Positions 1 through 6,548 of a stretch of 6,626 nucleotides of DNA are shown one piece after another. Source of the stretch: an uncultured Flavobacteriales bacterium (GTDB taxonomy: Bacteria > Bacteroidota > Bacteroidia > Flavobacteriales > Vicingaceae); contig CAMPHX010000072.1 in NCBI GenBank assembly GCA_946886085.1, positions 1-6,626 of the forward strand, given 5' to 3'. The notes under the pieces are model-generated. The model was given only the letters and a program-made list of their open reading frames with translations. It made no database searches and had not been told where the DNA came from. The number at the start of each line of letters is the position of its first letter. Position 1 is the first letter of the stretch. The position numbers and the translations under genes are program-made.

Positions 1-197
1 ATCAATACCTAGTTTAATTGCAAATTTAACATTTCTATTAAGTTATGATAGCAATTATATTAGTTATTGCATTTTGTACGTAACTTTTTGTTGTTTTTGA
101 ACTGCTAGATCAGTAAAAATTCTATATGCTGAAGTTATACATGGCTGACCATTTTAGGTAGTTATACACTTTTTACTTTTTCAAAACTATAAAAAAT
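1..197. other. Non-coding 3' flank of riboflavin synthase gene
   Basis: This AT-rich stretch lies downstream of the minus-strand riboflavin synthase gene, and I see no convincing gene in it. The longest open run, plus-strand positions 2-100, has no clear start and a composition typical of random AT-rich DNA. The 9-mer AGTTATACA occurs twice as a direct repeat (133-141 and 160-168, 27 bases apart) without obvious meaning. A short ACTG/CAGT stem at 101-114 is flanked by T5 and A5. It is not followed by a T tract on either strand, so it does not qualify as an intrinsic terminator. Confidence 0.6.
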
Positions 198-785
198 TCA
201 CTTTCTGTAAGCCAATAGTTTTTCTACGTATTTACCAATAATATCAAACTCGAGGTTTACGGTATTGCCAGCTTTTAGTGTTTTAAAGGTGGTATGCTCA
301 AACGTATAAGGAATAATACAAACAGAAAATTGTGTGTGTTGAGCATCTACAACAGTAAGGCTCACACCATTTATAGTGATAGAACCTTTTTCTACGGTAA
401 TGTGGTCTTTTGCTTCGTGTGTAATGGTAAACATCCAGCTGCCATTTTCTTCTTTAATAGACTTACAAATGCCTGTTTGGTCAACATGCCCTTGAACAAT
501 ATGTCCGTCAAATCTACTGCTTGCTGCCATTGCTCTTTCTAAATTAACTAAGCTGCCAATGGTTAAATCTCCTAAGTTGCTTTTGGCTAAAGTTTCTTTA
601 ATGGCGGTAACGGTGTAAACATCGTCATTAATATTAATAACGGTTAAGCAAACACCATTGTGAGAAACACTTTGGTCAATTTTAAGTTCTTTTGTTAATG
701 CACTTTTAACCGAAAAATGGATGTTGTTGCCTTCTTTTTCAATACTAACAATTTGTCCTAAATCTTCTATAATTCCTGTAAACAT
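198..785 (-). CDS. ribE: Riboflavin synthase (alpha chain type)
   Basis: This enzyme carries out the last step of riboflavin synthesis: two 6,7-dimethyl-8-ribityllumazine molecules dismutate to riboflavin and a pyrimidinedione that is recycled. It is a cytosolic enzyme, and the family is homotrimeric. The 195 residues are the usual length and contain two lumazine-binding barrels, about residues 1-90 and 91-188. Family hallmarks visible are the N-terminal MFTGIIE, SHNGVCLTV (41-49, first barrel), NLERAM (81-86), GHIVQGHVD (94-102), GSITINGVSLTV (134-145, the matching segment of the second barrel) and IGKYVEKL near the C terminus (183-190). The start is secure because MFTGIIE is the conserved family N terminus. 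The ATG begins one base after the TAG of the upstream surface-protein gene, which suggests a shared mRNA and possibly translational coupling. No FMN riboswitch is seen in front of it, and the one-base gap leaves no room for one. The symbol ribE follows Bacillus usage; E. coli calls the gene ribC. Confidence 0.97.
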   Translation of the reverse strand: MFTGIIEDLGQIVSIEKEGNNIHFSVKSALTKELKIDQSVSHNGVCLTVININDDVYTVTAIKETLAKSNLGDLTIGSLVNLERAMAASSRFDGHIVQGHVDQTGICKSIKEENGSWMFTITHEAKDHITVEKGSITINGVSLTVVDAQHTQFSVCIIPYTFEHTTFKTLKAGNTVNLEFDIIGKYVEKLLAYRK

Positions 786-786
786 A

Positions 787-3369
787 CTATGGTTTTGATA
801 CGCCTTTATTTCTGAGCAAAGTTACAAAACCTTTAATTATTCTCGGCTTTGTTCCTTCAAGGGTGAGTTCATTTACTTTGCACAAATAAAAATACGTTCC
901 ATCAGGAACATCGACTCCATTGTCTTTGTGGGTACCGTCCCATTTAAAATCGGGTTCGGTAGCTTTGTAAATAACTTGTCCCCAACGATTAAAAATTTCT
1001 AAATCTATGGAACCAATATATTTAAAAGGAAAGGCTTGGAAAAAGTCATTCATGCCATCACCACCCGGAGTAAATATGTTAGGTAAGTCATAATTCGGAC
1101 AGTTATCTACACAAACGGAATCGCTAAAAGCACTTTCGTTGCCCACAGAATCAACACCTGTAATTACATAACATCCGGCAATAGAAAATAAATTGTTATG
1201 CAAATAATTGGAAATATTATTGTCATTAATAGTGGCAACTAATGCATAATCTCCATCAAGGGAATCTTTTTTGTAAATATTAAAACTTAGCACATCATCA
1301 GCACAAGAGCCAAAAGAGGTTTGCCAATTCAGTTCGTTTTGTTGTAAATCACAATCGGCATCAATAGTTAATACAGGCGGACAAGGTTTAACATTGTCTA
1401 TTGGTTGTCCGCAAATTTCTTGTGAGTAGTTAATGATAGGGAATACAATACCGGGAGAGGAATATCCTCCAATACTTTTTACTTTGTAGCAATAGGTTGT
1501 CAGATTAGATAATCCGGTATCTGTATAAGTAGTGTTAGAGGTAATGTCCAATGAGTCAAAAAGTAAAGTAGTAGTATTTTGTTTGTAAATTACATGTTGT
1601 GTATTTGTCCAAGGTACATTTTCATTCCAAACTAAGGTTAATTGATTGTCTGAAGGTACTAACGTAAGGTAAATAGAAGAAGCAACAGTAGATTGCCCCA
1701 TCAATTCCCTTGTTCCATTAGTTAAATTGTAAATATCAACACGATAATAATATTGAAAGTCTTTGGTGTTGAGGTTAATATCGGTATAACTCGTATCATT
1801 AATAGTTGCGGTAGAATCTATCAGCACCATGTTGCTTGTGTTTTGAACACCTCTATAAATTAAATATCGGTAAGGTCCGGGATAGATGGTAGTATTATGA
1901 TCTGTTGGTTTCGACCATTCTACATAAATATCTCCAGTACTGATGTCTGTTGAGTTTACACTTACATGAGTAATAATAGGAACGTTTTTCTCTAACTGTC
2001 CACAAGCTTCATCAGACGCTATACTTTTAGCTCCATCGGGGTAAATAGCATAAACCCTATAGCAATAATCTTCACCGGGAATTAAACCTTGTCCTTGGTT
2101 ATTGTCTGTGTAAGTAGTGTCGTTTACATTATTAGTTTGTCCAATATATTGATACCCTGCAATTGGAGGGATTCCTGTTTCGCAAGTACTTGGGTTCCAA
2201 GTGGAATTTCCTCTTCTTCTGTAAACATGATAGCCAATAGCATTGGTACAAGTCGGACTCCAATCTAATTTAATAGAGTTGGGCTGTACAGTGGTAGTTA
2301 AGTTTTGAATTTTTGGACCAATTACCCTAATGGTAGTGGTTTGATAATCTACTAAATTAGCGGTATGGGAATCGGTTGCTTTAAAACTTACATAATAAGG
2401 TGTTTTTCTAACATTAGAGCAATTGGTTGACCACGTAAAGGCTCCGGTAGTTGATGTTGAAGGTGCTGTAACCTGCTGGAAATTGGCTGCATTAGGTAAA
2501 CTATAAGGAATTCCTGTTGAGGTAAGTGTAACTGCCGAACTTCCTGTTGCAAATATATTAAAACCTAAAAAGTCTCCTGCAATAATACAAGTATCACTAA
2601 CGGTAGTAATATCGGGTGGTGGCGGACAATTGGGGTAAACGGTAATTTGCATATCTCTTAGAATTGCTCCAATTCGTTGTCCGTTTCTAAATTCTTCTAT
2701 TAATATGGCAATATTAAATTCACCGGCCATAGTTGGGGTGTTCCAAATTAAATCTCCGTTCGCACTATTTATGGTTAAAAAATTAGAAGCATTAGGCAAG
2801 GTATAACCCGGAATTAAAGCTCCACCTTGCGCTCTACTTCTGTCAATAGAATAATATAAACTATCTCCATCAGGGTCAACTGCTCCGGGGTTGTGTATAT
2901 AAATTTGATTTACACAAGCATTATCAATCGGTGGATTAAGTAACACCGGAGAATTATTTATTCCCTGAAAAGGATTGATATATAGCTTTGTTTCTAAATA
3001 AAAAACAATGTTTACCGAGTTGGGTATGTTGATAATGTTTTCATTTCTGTTAGGATCTTCAATACTAATGATATAAGGAGTTGGGCTAGGTCCGGGGTAA
3101 GTATGTCTGCCAACATAAATATTTTTATTGATGTCGTTTCCTAAAAAAACTTTACTAATTCTGTCTATAGAATCTATAGGAGAGTTATCTCCCCAAGAAA
3201 TAGGTAGTTCCGGTCTGTCGGCAGGGCTTTGATCTCTGGTGTAAGTAGTTACCGTTATCTCATAAGTTAGGCCAGAGACGTGTGTGTAGGTAATCTCTCC
3301 TGCACGGTTGTGAGTGGCGTAAACGGTAGAAGAAATTACCAACAGAAATATGAGTAATAGTTTATTCAT
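787..3369 (-). CDS. Secreted FnIII-repeat surface protein with T9SS type B sorting domain
   Basis: This is an 860-residue exported protein, probably attached to the cell surface or released through the type IX secretion system. Residues 1-18 form a signal peptide: an MNK start, a Leu/Ile-rich core and probable cleavage after TVYA. The mature protein would start with THNRAGEI, which I recall as a recurrent N terminus among CHU_C-family proteins. Residues 20-245 and 250-350 look like Ig/cadherin-type beta domains (DPDGDSLYYSI at 164-174). About 352-755 hold four fibronectin-III-like modules. These repeat a [ND]xT[ST]YTD-like turn near 416-422, 524-530 and 611-617 and, in three modules, a CYxV strand paired with a later Cys (436/456, 627/653, 733/753). 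Residues 761-860 are the sorting domain: LPNIFTPGGDGMND (762-775), EIFNRWGQVIY (791-801), DGTYFY (823-828) and a KGFVTLLR end (846-853). In the family this domain is recognised by the T9SS. The ligand and exact role cannot be read from the sequence. Adhesion or matrix functions are only a guess. The gene ends one base before ribE. Confidence 0.9.
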   Translation of the reverse strand: MNKLLLIFLLVISSTVYATHNRAGEITYTHVSGLTYEITVTTYTRDQSPADRPELPISWGDNSPIDSIDRISKVFLGNDINKNIYVGRHTYPGPSPTPYIISIEDPNRNENIINIPNSVNIVFYLETKLYINPFQGINNSPVLLNPPIDNACVNQIYIHNPGAVDPDGDSLYYSIDRSRAQGGALIPGYTLPNASNFLTINSANGDLIWNTPTMAGEFNIAILIEEFRNGQRIGAILRDMQITVYPNCPPPPDITTVSDTCIIAGDFLGFNIFATGSSAVTLTSTGIPYSLPNAANFQQVTAPSTSTTGAFTWSTNCSNVRKTPYYVSFKATDSHTANLVDYQTTTIRVIGPKIQNLTTTVQPNSIKLDWSPTCTNAIGYHVYRRRGNSTWNPSTCETGIPPIAGYQYIGQTNNVNDTTYTDNNQGQGLIPGEDYCYRVYAIYPDGAKSIASDEACGQLEKNVPIITHVSVNSTDISTGDIYVEWSKPTDHNTTIYPGPYRYLIYRGVQNTSNMVLIDSTATINDTSYTDINLNTKDFQYYYRVDIYNLTNGTRELMGQSTVASSIYLTLVPSDNQLTLVWNENVPWTNTQHVIYKQNTTTLLFDSLDITSNTTYTDTGLSNLTTYCYKVKSIGGYSSPGIVFPIINYSQEICGQPIDNVKPCPPVLTIDADCDLQQNELNWQTSFGSCADDVLSFNIYKKDSLDGDYALVATINDNNISNYLHNNLFSIAGCYVITGVDSVGNESAFSDSVCVDNCPNYDLPNIFTPGGDGMNDFFQAFPFKYIGSIDLEIFNRWGQVIYKATEPDFKWDGTHKDNGVDVPDGTYFYLCKVNELTLEGTKPRIIKGFVTLLRNKGVSKP

Positions 3370-3449
3370 CTTGAAAATTGAGATATAAAATTAAGCATTT
3401 TTGTGTTTATACTTATAACCTGGGTTCGATTATTATTTTAAAATTCAGA

Positions 3450-3541
3450 TTTCCCTAAAAGTTAATATACAAGGCATATTCTTAAAGCTTTAGCCCGCTA
3501 AAGCTAGAGAATATAACGCAGTAGATTGAATTTTAGGGAAA
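3450..3541. repeat. Palindrome 1 of the composite element
   Basis: This is a 92-base nested inverted repeat. The ends TTTCCCTAAAA (3450-3460) and TTTTAGGGAAA (3531-3541) are an exact 11-base complementary pair. The tip is AGCTTTAGC, a CC loop, then GCTAAAGCT (3486-3505), a perfect 9-base stem. Next to it, ATATTCT (3476-3482) pairs with AGAATAT (3508-3514) across a small 3x2 internal loop. Between the tip and the ends pairing is interrupted, for example TTAAT/ATTgA near 3462-3466 and 3525-3529. No T tract follows on either strand at the tip hairpin, so it does not look like an intrinsic terminator. The GCTTTAGC/GCTAAAGC tip resembles REP-type intergenic repeats; this is an impression, not a database match. 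Confidence 0.8.
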
Positions 3542-3556
3542 AATATTTTTGTTAAT

Positions 3557-3650
3557 CCACTTCTAAACAGCAATTTTCTGCCTAAAAATGCTTTATAATA
3601 GCTCGCTATTATTTCATCATTTTTAGTTGAAACTCACTATTTACAAGTGG
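3557..3650. repeat. Palindrome 2 of the composite element
   Basis: This is a 94-base nested inverted repeat with nearly one common centre (about 3603.5). Pairs from outside in are CCACTT (3557-3562) with AAGTGG (3645-3650), TAAA (3564-3567) with TTTA (3640-3643), and TTTC (3575-3578) with GAAA (3629-3632). Then CTAAAAATG (3582-3590) pairs with CATTTTTAG (3618-3626), a perfect 9-base stem. At the tip ATAATAGC (3595-3602) pairs with GCTATTAT (3605-3612) around a TC loop, a perfect 8-base stem. The tip has the same AGC-YC-GCT core as palindrome 1, although the rest of the two palindromes is not obviously homologous. The TATAAT at 3594-3599 is part of this stem and is not taken as a promoter. Confidence 0.8.
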
Positions 3651-3817
3651 TCTGAATTCAAAAGAATAATCGAACTCAGGTTTATAGTACATGAAATAAT
3701 TTAAGCGATAAAGTTCTTCTGACAGATAAATCTTCTCTTTTTTAAACAAAAAGTAATTTTTATTAACAATCAAATAAAAATGAGCTTTTTACAATAGGTC
3801 AAGGTTTTTAATATCCC

Positions 3818-3825
3818 TAATTTCG
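3818..3825 (+). promoter_or_regulatory. Possible Bacteroidota -7 box upstream of purH
   Basis: TAATTTCG matches 7 of 8 positions of the TAnnTTTG -7 element known for the Bacteroidota primary sigma factor. It would place the transcript start near 3832, giving a leader of about 30 bases before the purH ATG. No clear -33 TTG element stands at the usual distance; only the run TTTTTACA (3786-3793) is near. The leader is A-rich (about 3838-3863) and has no Shine-Dalgarno sequence, which is normal for the phylum. The call rests on one short motif in AT-rich DNA. Confidence 0.35.
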
Positions 3826-3863
3826 CAGTTCAATTTTTTCAAAAACCAAAAATTAACGCTAAA

Positions 3864-5390
3864 ATGAGTCAAAAAAAGATTAAAAACGCTTTAATATCAG
3901 TATTTCACAAAGATAATTTACAACCAATTGTAGAGAAATTAAACCAATTAGGCGTTACCATTTATTCTACCGGAGGAACACAAAGTTTTATAGAAGAGTT
4001 GAAAATTCCGGTTGTACCTGTTGAAGAATTGACTTCTTACCCTTCTATTTTAGGAGGAAGAGTAAAAACCTTACATCCTAAAATTTTTGGAGGAATATTA
4101 AACAGAAGAGCGTTGGCAGAAGACCAAACACAAATTGCTGAATATGACATTCCCGAAATAGATTTAGTAATTGTTGATTTATATCCGTTTGAAGATACGG
4201 TAAAGTCAGGAGCTTCGGAGCAAGATATTATTGAAAAAATTGATATAGGTGGAATCTCTTTGATTAGAGCAGCTGCCAAAAATTTTGCGGATGTAATTAT
4301 TGTTTCTTCAAGAGAACAGTATAGCGACTTTTTAACGCTGTTAAATGAGAAAGGAGGAAACTCAGCTATTGAAGATAGAAAAAACTTTGCCCAACAAGCT
4401 TTTGATGTTTCTTCGCATTACGATACGGCTATTTTTAATTGGTTTAACCAAGATAGCACCATTGTTTTTAAAGAAAGTATTAGAAAAACGCAAGCATTAA
4501 GATATGGAGAAAATCCACACCAAAGAGGATTTTTCTGTGGAGATTTAGATGAAATGTTTACTAAACTACACGGTAAAGAGCTTTCTTATAATAATTTACT
4601 TGATGTAGATGCTGCTGTTAATTTAATTGCAGAATATGAAAATGCAGCACCAACTTTTGCCATTTTAAAACATAATAATGCTTGTGGATTAGCTACCAGA
4701 AATACGCTTTTACAAGCGTGGAATGATGCTTTGGCAGCAGACCCTGTTTCTGCTTTTGGAGGAATTTTAATTAGCAATAAAACCATAGATGAAGCTACAG
4801 CAAAAGAAATCAATAATTTATTTTGCGAAGTAGTAATAGCTCCCGATTTTGAAACTGCTGCCTTGGAAATACTAAAAGAAAAAAAGAACAGAATTTTATT
4901 AAAACAAAACCAAGTAGCCTTACCTAAAAAAACCTTCAGAACAATTTTAAATGGTGTATTGGTTCAAGATAAGGATATGATTACTGCTCAACCAAGCGAG
5001 TTTACAACCGTAACTAAAAAAGCACCGACAGCAATAGAAATTAATGATTTGGTTTTTGCTAATAAATTGGTAAAACACACGAAATCAAATACCATAGTAT
5101 TGGCAAAAGGAGAACAACTGTTGGCGAGTGGCACAGGGCAAACTTCCAGAGTTGATGCTTTGCGTCAGGCAATACACAAAGCAAAAAGTTTTGGTTTTGA
5201 TTTAAATGGAGCTGTAATGGCATCAGATGCTTTTTTTCCGTTTCCTGATTGTGTGGAAATTGCCCACAACGAAGGAATTACGGCTGTTATTCAGCCAGGA
5301 GGCTCTATAAAAGACAGTGAATCTGTGGCTTACTGCGATGCAAATAACATGGCAATGGTAACAACAGGAATCAGACATTTTAAGCATTAA
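3864..5390 (+). CDS. purH: Bifunctional AICAR transformylase / IMP cyclohydrolase
   Basis: This cytosolic enzyme catalyses the last two steps of de novo purine synthesis: AICAR plus 10-formyltetrahydrofolate gives FAICAR, which is then cyclised to IMP. The 508 residues are near the usual family length. Residues 1 to about 190 form the MGS-like IMP cyclohydrolase domain, with STGGT (35-39), GGRVKTLHPKIFGGIL (64-79) and IGGISLIRAAAKN (128-140). The transformylase domain follows, with RYGENPHQ (213-220), the catalytic Lys-His pair in KHNNACG (K269, H270), DPVSAFGG (293-300), GTGQTSRVDA (423-432), SDAFFPFPDCVE (454-465) and IQPGGSIKDSE (476-486). No key residue appears to be missing. The start is well placed because the MGS-fold beta strand NALISVF begins at residue 8, as in relatives. 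It is divergent from the surface-protein gene and lies 97 bases upstream of mreB. I recall purH next to mreB as common in Flavobacteriia, which supports the lineage assignment; a metabolic link to cell shape is not implied. Confidence 0.98.
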   Translation: MSQKKIKNALISVFHKDNLQPIVEKLNQLGVTIYSTGGTQSFIEELKIPVVPVEELTSYPSILGGRVKTLHPKIFGGILNRRALAEDQTQIAEYDIPEIDLVIVDLYPFEDTVKSGASEQDIIEKIDIGGISLIRAAAKNFADVIIVSSREQYSDFLTLLNEKGGNSAIEDRKNFAQQAFDVSSHYDTAIFNWFNQDSTIVFKESIRKTQALRYGENPHQRGFFCGDLDEMFTKLHGKELSYNNLLDVDAAVNLIAEYENAAPTFAILKHNNACGLATRNTLLQAWNDALAADPVSAFGGILISNKTIDEATAKEINNLFCEVVIAPDFETAALEILKEKKNRILLKQNQVALPKKTFRTILNGVLVQDKDMITAQPSEFTTVTKKAPTAIEINDLVFANKLVKHTKSNTIVLAKGEQLLASGTGQTSRVDALRQAIHKAKSFGFDLNGAVMASDAFFPFPDCVEIAHNEGITAVIQPGGSIKDSESVAYCDANNMAMVTTGIRHFKH

Positions 5391-5454
5391 AAAAATAAAC
5401 AAAATAATGTTTACAGTTCTTACAACTTTAAAAAATAATCACCGTTTAATTTCA

Positions 5455-5462
5455 TACATTTA
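5455..5462 (+). promoter_or_regulatory. Possible -7-like box upstream of mreB
   Basis: TACATTTA matches 7 of 8 positions of TAnnTTTG, 25 bases before the mreB ATG in the 97-base purH-mreB gap. A second, poorer match (TAATTTCA, 5447-5454) abuts it. No -33 TTG element is evident. The purH-mreB gap has no convincing terminator; AAACA/TGTTT near 5397-5412 is too weak. Read-through from purH is therefore equally possible. Low confidence because such matches are frequent by chance in AT-rich spacers. Confidence 0.2.
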
Positions 5463-5487
5463 CCATATCATTTAATATTTATTCAAC

Positions 5488-6522
5488 ATGGGTTTATTTA
5501 ATTTTTTAACGCAAGAGATTGCCATCGATTTAGGAACAGCCAATACATTAATTATATATAACGATAAAGTAGTAGTTGACGAGCCGTCAATTGTGGCTAA
5601 AGACAGAATGACCGGCAAAATTATAGCCGTAGGAAAAAAAGCCATGCAAATGCACGGTAAAACCCATGAAGATATTAAAACCATCAGACCTTTAAGAGAT
5701 GGTGTGATAGCAGATTTTGATGCTGCTGAACACATGATTAGAGGAATGATTAAAATGATAAACCCTAAAAAACAACTTTTTGCTCCTTCACTTAAAATGG
5801 TAATTTGTATTCCATCCGGTATTACCGAAGTGGAAAAAAGAGCAGTAAAAGATTCTGCAGAACATGCAGGAGGTAAAGAAGTTTATTTAATTCATGAGCC
5901 TATGGCAGCTGCAATAGGTATTGGAATTGATGTGTTGGAACCAATGGGTAATATGATTATTGATATAGGTGGAGGAACTTCAGAAATTGCCGTTATTGCT
6001 TTGGGAGGAATAGTGTGCGATAAATCCATTCGTGTTGCCGGAGATGATTTTACCAACGATATTGTGGATTACATGAGAAGACAACACAATTTATTAATTG
6101 GAGAACGTTCTGCTGAGCAAATAAAAATTGAATGTGGTTCTGCTTTAACAGAGTTAGATAACCCACCTGAAGATTACGCAGTACAAGGTAGAGATTTAAT
6201 GACGGGAACACCAAAAGAGATTACGGTTTCTTATACAGAAATCGCTCATGCATTAGATAAATCTATTGCTAAAATTGAAGAAGCTGTTTTAAATGCGTTG
6301 GAAATGACTCCTCCGGAGCTTTCAGCAGATATATTTAAAACCGGTTTGTATTTGGCAGGTGGGGGCTCTATGTTAAGAGGGTTGGATAAAAGAATTTCTA
6401 TGAAAACTAAATTACCTGTACATATTGCTGAAGATCCATTGAGAGCAGTAGCAAGAGGAACTGGTATAGCTCTTAAAAATATAGATAAACTACCTTTCTT
6501 AATAAAGGATGTTAAAGCATAA
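5488..6522 (+). CDS. mreB: Rod shape-determining protein MreB (bacterial actin)
   Basis: MreB forms ATP-dependent filaments on the inner face of the cytoplasmic membrane and organises the elongasome (MreCD, RodA, PBP2) for lateral wall synthesis. The 344 residues are the normal length. The actin-fold ATP site is visible: phosphate-1 loop IDLGTANT (13-20), VICIPSGITEVEKRAV (105-120), the HEPMAAAIG segment (136-144) whose Glu137 corresponds to the catalytic glutamate, phosphate-2 loop IDIGGGTSEIAVI (158-170), and the adenosine motif YLAGGGSMLRGLD (288-300). The N terminus MGLFNFLTQ could act as a short membrane-binding amphipathic segment, as known for other MreB proteins; that is inferred. The start gives the expected family N terminus; the upstream sequence is AT-rich without a Shine-Dalgarno. 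mreC starts 26 bases after the stop, so the usual mre operon is present. MreB suggests a rod-shaped cell. Confidence 0.98.
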   Translation: MGLFNFLTQEIAIDLGTANTLIIYNDKVVVDEPSIVAKDRMTGKIIAVGKKAMQMHGKTHEDIKTIRPLRDGVIADFDAAEHMIRGMIKMINPKKQLFAPSLKMVICIPSGITEVEKRAVKDSAEHAGGKEVYLIHEPMAAAIGIGIDVLEPMGNMIIDIGGGTSEIAVIALGGIVCDKSIRVAGDDFTNDIVDYMRRQHNLLIGERSAEQIKIECGSALTELDNPPEDYAVQGRDLMTGTPKEITVSYTEIAHALDKSIAKIEEAVLNALEMTPPELSADIFKTGLYLAGGGSMLRGLDKRISMKTKLPVHIAEDPLRAVARGTGIALKNIDKLPFLIKDVKA

Positions 6523-6548
6523 ATCAATAGTGATAATTAATACAGTAA

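Larger units (their letters stand above)
3407..3692. repeat. Composite T-shaped inverted-repeat element in divergent intergenic region
   Basis: An outer inverted repeat pairs 3417-3449 with 3651-3682. The left arm reads AACCTGGGTTCGATTATT and onward to AATTCAGA. The right arm reads TCTGAATT and onward to AATAATCGAACTCAGGTT. By hand alignment 28 of 33 columns match, with four mismatches (one would be a G-U pair in RNA) and one gap. Weaker pairing extends outward to about 3407 and 3692. Between the arms lie two independent palindromes, 3450-3541 and 3557-3650, that abut the arms directly and leave 15 bases between them. The layout A-P1-P2-A' predicts a three-way junction. The hexamer TTAAGC stands just outside both ends (3391-3396 and 3701-3706). 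I see no coding sequence inside. Candidate identities are a MITE or REP/BIME-like repeat, a structured RNA, or a cruciform control region between the two divergent transcription units. Confidence 0.75.

Noticed and set aside
2..100. Open frame entering from the left edge on the plus strand
   Set aside because: Thirty-odd codons of Ile/Leu/Tyr/Cys-rich translation with no family resemblance; not distinguishable from chance.
94..119. T5-ACTG-loop-CAGT-A5 stem downstream of ribE as a terminator
   Set aside because: The stem is short and neither strand has a T tract after it, so it fails as an intrinsic terminator.
133..168. AGTTATACA direct repeat, 27 bases apart, as an operator or start of a repeat array
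   Set aside because: Only two copies, no third unit at the same period, and no gene start nearby.
294..542. Open frame of 82 codons on the plus strand inside ribE
   Set aside because: It lies wholly inside the well-supported riboflavin synthase gene on the other strand and its product looks like no protein family.
3386..3393. TAATTTTA on the minus strand as a -7 box for the surface-protein gene
   Set aside because: It would leave a leader of only about 10 bases, has no -33 partner, and such matches are common in this AT-rich DNA.
3594..3599. TATAAT as a sigma-70 -10 box
   Set aside because: It is part of the perfect stem of palindrome 2, and Bacteroidota use a different promoter consensus.
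3450..3650. CRISPR array or intrinsic terminators in the intergenic palindromes
   Set aside because: There are no repeated units with spacers, and the hairpins are not followed by T tracts; both adjoining genes start here rather than end.
4037..4279. Open frames on the minus strand within purH (also 4586-4813)
   Set aside because: These are antisense shadows of a gene whose motifs are intact throughout; low-complexity Ser/Ala/Ile-rich translations.
5408..5476. A 22-codon open frame in the purH-mreB gap that could be a leader peptide
   Set aside because: No ribosome signal, no run of a regulatory amino acid codon and no attenuator-like hairpins follow; it is expected by chance.
5472..5735. 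Open frames on the minus strand over mreB (also 6246-6527)
   Set aside because: Both are antisense to the conserved mreB reading frame and show no recognisable motif.
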